In this document: positions 13,029 through 15,125 of the stretch, piece after piece
How positions within the stretch are numbered: position 1 is the stretch's first letter
Layout of the letters: the number at the start of each line of letters is the position of its first letter
Source: CAZMCT01 sp964564785
GTDB lineage: Bacteria; Planctomycetota; Phycisphaerae; UBA1845; Fen-1342
Reading direction: 5' to 3'
Length of the DNA: 15,125 nt
NCBI GenBank assembly: GCA_964564785.1
Contig: CAZMCT010000100.1
Location: 1-15,125, forward strand
Made by a program: the position numbers and the translations under genes
The notes under the pieces: generated by a model
The model's input: only the letters and a program-made list of their open reading frames with translations
The model's database searches: none
What the model was told of the DNA's origin: nothing

Positions 13029-13129
13029 GCCGCGACGAGGAATCGGCCGTTCGCCATGGCAGGGCGCGCGGCGGGCGATGCTCGCACGCCGCTCCGGCTG
13101 AATCCTGAGCGCGGAAGGCCGCTCCCGCA

Positions 13130-13135
13130 TACAAT
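13130..13135 (+). promoter_or_regulatory. -10-like box of the UroD-fold gene, implying a leaderless transcript
   Basis: TACAAT (13130-13135) differs from the sigma70 -10 consensus at one base and ends 7 bp before ATG 13143, so transcription would start at the start codon. No good -35 box and no Shine-Dalgarno are seen. Confidence 0.35.
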
Positions 13136-13142
13136 CGCCCGG

Positions 13143-14231
13143 ATGACCTCCAAGGAACGCCTGCTTTGCGCGTTGCGGCGCGAGAAACCCGACCGACTGC
13201 CGGCCAGCGTGCACCAGTGGCTGGGGTATCACCTCGACAAGTACCTGGGCGGCATGGAGCCGCTGGCGGCCTTCAAGCACTTCGGACTCGACGCCGCCAT
13301 CCCCTGTTTCCCCGCGGTCGAAACCGAGTCGCCGGACTGGCGGGTCGAGGTCCGCACGGGCCGCAACGAGCGCGGCTTCGAGCTGCGTCGGCACATCATC
13401 CACACGCCCGGCGGTGAGCTGAGCTGCGCGTGGGAGATCCAGCCCACCACGACCTGGATGGTCGAGTACCTGGTCAAGCGGCCGGAGGACGTCGAGCTCC
13501 TCGACCGCTACCAGCCGATCCCGCGGCTGGATCGAGCGGCGATCGCGCGCGAGTACGACCGGGTGGGCGACGCGGGCATTCTGCGGGGGTTCGTGTGGGG
13601 TATCCAGGGCGGCTGCTGGCAGCACGCGGCCGAGCTGTACGGGCTACAGAACCTGATCCTCGCCACGCATCGCAACCCGGCCTGGGTGCACCGGTTCCTG
13701 ACCGTGCTCAACGCCAAGAAGCTGCGGTTCATCGAAGATTCGCTGGCGGGTGCGAAGTATGATCTGATCGAGACCGGCGGCGGGGCGGCATCGAGCACGT
13801 GCATCTCGCCGAAGCTGCACCGCGAGTTCTGCCTGCCGTACGACCGGGCGCAGCACGATGCGCTGCACGCGCTCGGACACCGCGTGGTGTACCACACCTG
13901 CGGCGGAATGATGCCGATCCTCGAACTGATCGTCGAGAACGGCTGCGACGCCAGCGAGACGCTGACGCCCCCGGGGATGGGCGGCGACGCCCGACCGGCC
14001 GAGATCAAGCGCCGGATCGGCGGCCGCGTGGCGCTGATCGGCGGGCTGAACCAGCTCGCGGTGCTCGACCGCGGCACGCGGGCCGACATCCGGGCGGAGG
14101 TGTTTCGCCTGTTCGCCGAGTACGGGGCCGGCGGGGGATACATCTGCTCGCCCAGCGACCACTTCTTCGAGGCCCCGGCCGAGAACCTGCGGCACTACGC
14201 CGAGGCGGCCCGCGAATGCCGGTACGACTAG
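13143..14231 (+). CDS. Uroporphyrinogen decarboxylase-fold protein, MtaA/MtbA-like (putative corrinoid methyltransferase)
   Basis: The 362-residue protein has the UroD superfamily barrel: S-K-E-R-L-L-C-A-L-R-R-E-K-P-D-R-L-P at the N-terminus, then Y-D-L-I-E-T-G-G-G (206-214), L-P-Y-D-R-A-Q (231-237) and G-L-N-Q-L-A-V-L (301-308). The N-terminal Arg-rich F-x-R-Q-A-G-R signature of true HemE is not seen. Instead H251-x-C253, in V-Y-H-T-C-G-G, is followed by C335 in G-Y-I-C-S-P-S-D-H. This H-x-C...C pattern is the zinc site of MtaA, MtbA and CmuA-type methyltransferases, so methyl transfer involving a corrinoid protein or thiol is likelier than haem synthesis. No corrinoid protein or partner is adjacent. 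ATG 13143 is chosen at the conserved family N-terminus. The open upstream frame from 12981 crosses the hairpins. No Shine-Dalgarno is visible. Confidence 0.85.
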   Translation: MTSKERLLCALRREKPDRLPASVHQWLGYHLDKYLGGMEPLAAFKHFGLDAAIPCFPAVETESPDWRVEVRTGRNERGFELRRHIIHTPGGELSCAWEIQPTTTWMVEYLVKRPEDVELLDRYQPIPRLDRAAIAREYDRVGDAGILRGFVWGIQGGCWQHAAELYGLQNLILATHRNPAWVHRFLTVLNAKKLRFIEDSLAGAKYDLIETGGGAASSTCISPKLHREFCLPYDRAQHDALHALGHRVVYHTCGGMMPILELIVENGCDASETLTPPGMGGDARPAEIKRRIGGRVALIGGLNQLAVLDRGTRADIRAEVFRLFAEYGAGGGYICSPSDHFFEAPAENLRHYAEAARECRYD

Positions 14232-14363
14232 CGCGGGGCGAGTCGCGGGGAGCGCGTCGGCACCCTGCATGCGGAGCCGCGGCGTCCCGGGCGGAGGGCG
14301 CGGCGGGCGGTGCGTCGTCCCGCATTCTGCGCTGTGTCTTCTGAATTTCGCGGCGATTGTCGC

Positions 14364-14382
14364 TATACTGCCGTCCGCGAGG
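14364..14382 (+). promoter_or_regulatory. -10-like box and ribosome-binding site of the kinase-like gene
   Basis: TATACT (14364-14369) is a good -10 match with no clear -35 box. GAGG (14379-14382) lies six bases before ATG 14389 and supports that start over the upstream ATG at 14269. The rest of 14232-14388 shows no gene. Confidence 0.45.
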
Positions 14383-14388
14383 TGCGCC

Positions 14389-15093
14389 ATGCCCAACCCG
14401 AGCCGATCGGACGTGTCGCGAGCCGTCGAACGCCAGATGCGGAACTGGGAGCTGGCCCGCTCCCAGAAAGTCACGCCCCAGCCGGCCGCCGGTCCGGCCC
14501 GGGCCGAGCCCTTCGTGTGTATCTCGCGGGCGGTCGGGTCGGGCGGGACGCAGGTGGCCGCTGGCGTCGGACAGCGGCTGGGCTGGCCGGTGTTCGATCG
14601 CGAGATTCTCCAGGCGATGGCGGGCGACGATGCGATCCGCAAGCGGATCTACGAGCAGCTCGACGAGCGCGACCAGACGTGGCTCGAAGACGCGGTGCAG
14701 TGGCTGGTGGGCGGGGAGCTGCGCAAGGACGATTACTTTTACCGGCTCACGGAGACGGTGCTGGCGCTGCACCGGCGGGGGCGGGCGGTGTTTCTCGGCC
14801 GCGGGGCGGACCTGATCCTGCCGCGGGCCGAAGGGTTGCGGGTGCGGGTGACGGCGGGGCTGGAAACGCGCGCGCAGGCGCATGCGCAGCTCGTCGGGCT
14901 GGAGCTGAGCGCGGCCCGCGCCGAAGTGGAGCGGATCGACGCGGAGCGCGAGGACTTCCGCAAGCGGCACTTTGGCAAGACCGCCAACGATCTGACCCGC
15001 TGGGACCTGGTGCTGAATCTCGACCACATCACCATTCCGCAGGCCGAGGAGCTGATCGTGGTATTGTTGCGGCTGCGCGGCATGGTCTCGTAG
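14389..15093 (+). CDS. Cytidylate kinase-like family protein
   Basis: This 234-residue protein has a polar N-terminal stretch (1-40) followed by a P-loop-kinase-like domain. Family markers are the S-R-A-V-G-S-G-G-T loop (46-54), W-P-V-F-D-R-E-I-L (66-74), V-F-L-G-R-G-A-D (134-141) and a final D-L-V-L-N-L-D-H-I (206-214). These fit the cytidylate kinase-like family rather than canonical Cmk. The loop lacks the Lys of a normal G-x-x-x-x-G-K-S/T Walker A motif, as is common in this family. Whether it phosphorylates CMP/dCMP or another small molecule is not established. The start at ATG 14389 is supported by GAGG. A possible longer form from 14269 adds only low-complexity residues. The last 32 bases of the window hold nothing recognisable. 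Confidence 0.83.
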   Translation: MPNPSRSDVSRAVERQMRNWELARSQKVTPQPAAGPARAEPFVCISRAVGSGGTQVAAGVGQRLGWPVFDREILQAMAGDDAIRKRIYEQLDERDQTWLEDAVQWLVGGELRKDDYFYRLTETVLALHRRGRAVFLGRGADLILPRAEGLRVRVTAGLETRAQAHAQLVGLELSAARAEVERIDAEREDFRKRHFGKTANDLTRWDLVLNLDHITIPQAEELIVVLLRLRGMVS

Positions 15094-15125
15094 ACGCAGC
15101 TGCCCCCGCGCACCGCACCCCGGGG

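Noticed and set aside
12981..13142. Upstream start of the UroD-fold protein at 12981
   Set aside because: The family N-terminus begins at 13143. The extra 54 residues are low complexity and are encoded by terminator-like hairpins.
12363..13625. Minus-strand open frame opposite the lipoprotein and UroD-fold genes
   Set aside because: It spans the hairpins and the intergenic region and has Arg/Pro/His-rich content, while both plus-strand genes have clear family or export signatures.

Overview
The window is a high-GC, densely coded chromosomal fragment that looks like Planctomycetota (possibly Phycisphaerae-like). This assignment is inference. It rests on a secreted subtilase ending in Ig-like modules and a dockerin-like EF-hand tail, an ECF sigma factor with a separate single-pass membrane partner, a UroD-superfamily paralogue, and a TMTC-like TPR/GT-C membrane protein, a mix typical of that phylum. 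No rRNA, tRNA, CRISPR array, intact insertion sequence or phage gene was found.

Layout. 1-389 (-): start of a large membrane glycosyltransferase-like protein cut by the window edge. 390-637: divergent control region with two promoter-like sites, a perfect 11-bp dyad and a leader hairpin. 638-2611 (+): a stand-alone receiver protein followed by a RegB-like membrane histidine kinase, probably one two-component operon. 2612-2824: non-coding, with a repeat-like block. 2825-3651 (-): a MazG/DR2231-like pyrophosphohydrolase downstream of a VOC/glyoxalase-fold protein. 3791-5050 (-): leuC without leuD. 5214-7922 (-): the secreted KP-43-like subtilase. 7923-8417: the longest gene-free stretch (about 495 bp), with three diverged copies of a C/T-rich motif that look like small mobile-element debris. 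8418-9137 and 9188-9787 (-): anti-sigma-like membrane protein and ECF sigma factor, directly behind hypF (9797-12130, -), with only 9 bp between hypF and the sigma gene. 12131-12320: divergent intergenic region with operator-like repeats. 12321-12971 (+): an orphan lipoprotein. 13143-14231 (+): a UroD-fold protein carrying the zinc motif of corrinoid methyltransferases. 14389-15093 (+): a cytidylate-kinase-like protein.

How the genes fit together. Most are housekeeping or signalling genes that do not form one pathway. The coherent units are receiver + kinase, VOC + pyrophosphohydrolase, and hypF + sigma + anti-sigma. I found no convincing new defence, mobile or biosynthetic system. The items most worth a second look are the repeat debris at 8036-8358, the hypF-sigma-anti-sigma linkage, the UroD-fold protein with an H-x-C...C site, and the palindromes in the two divergent control regions.
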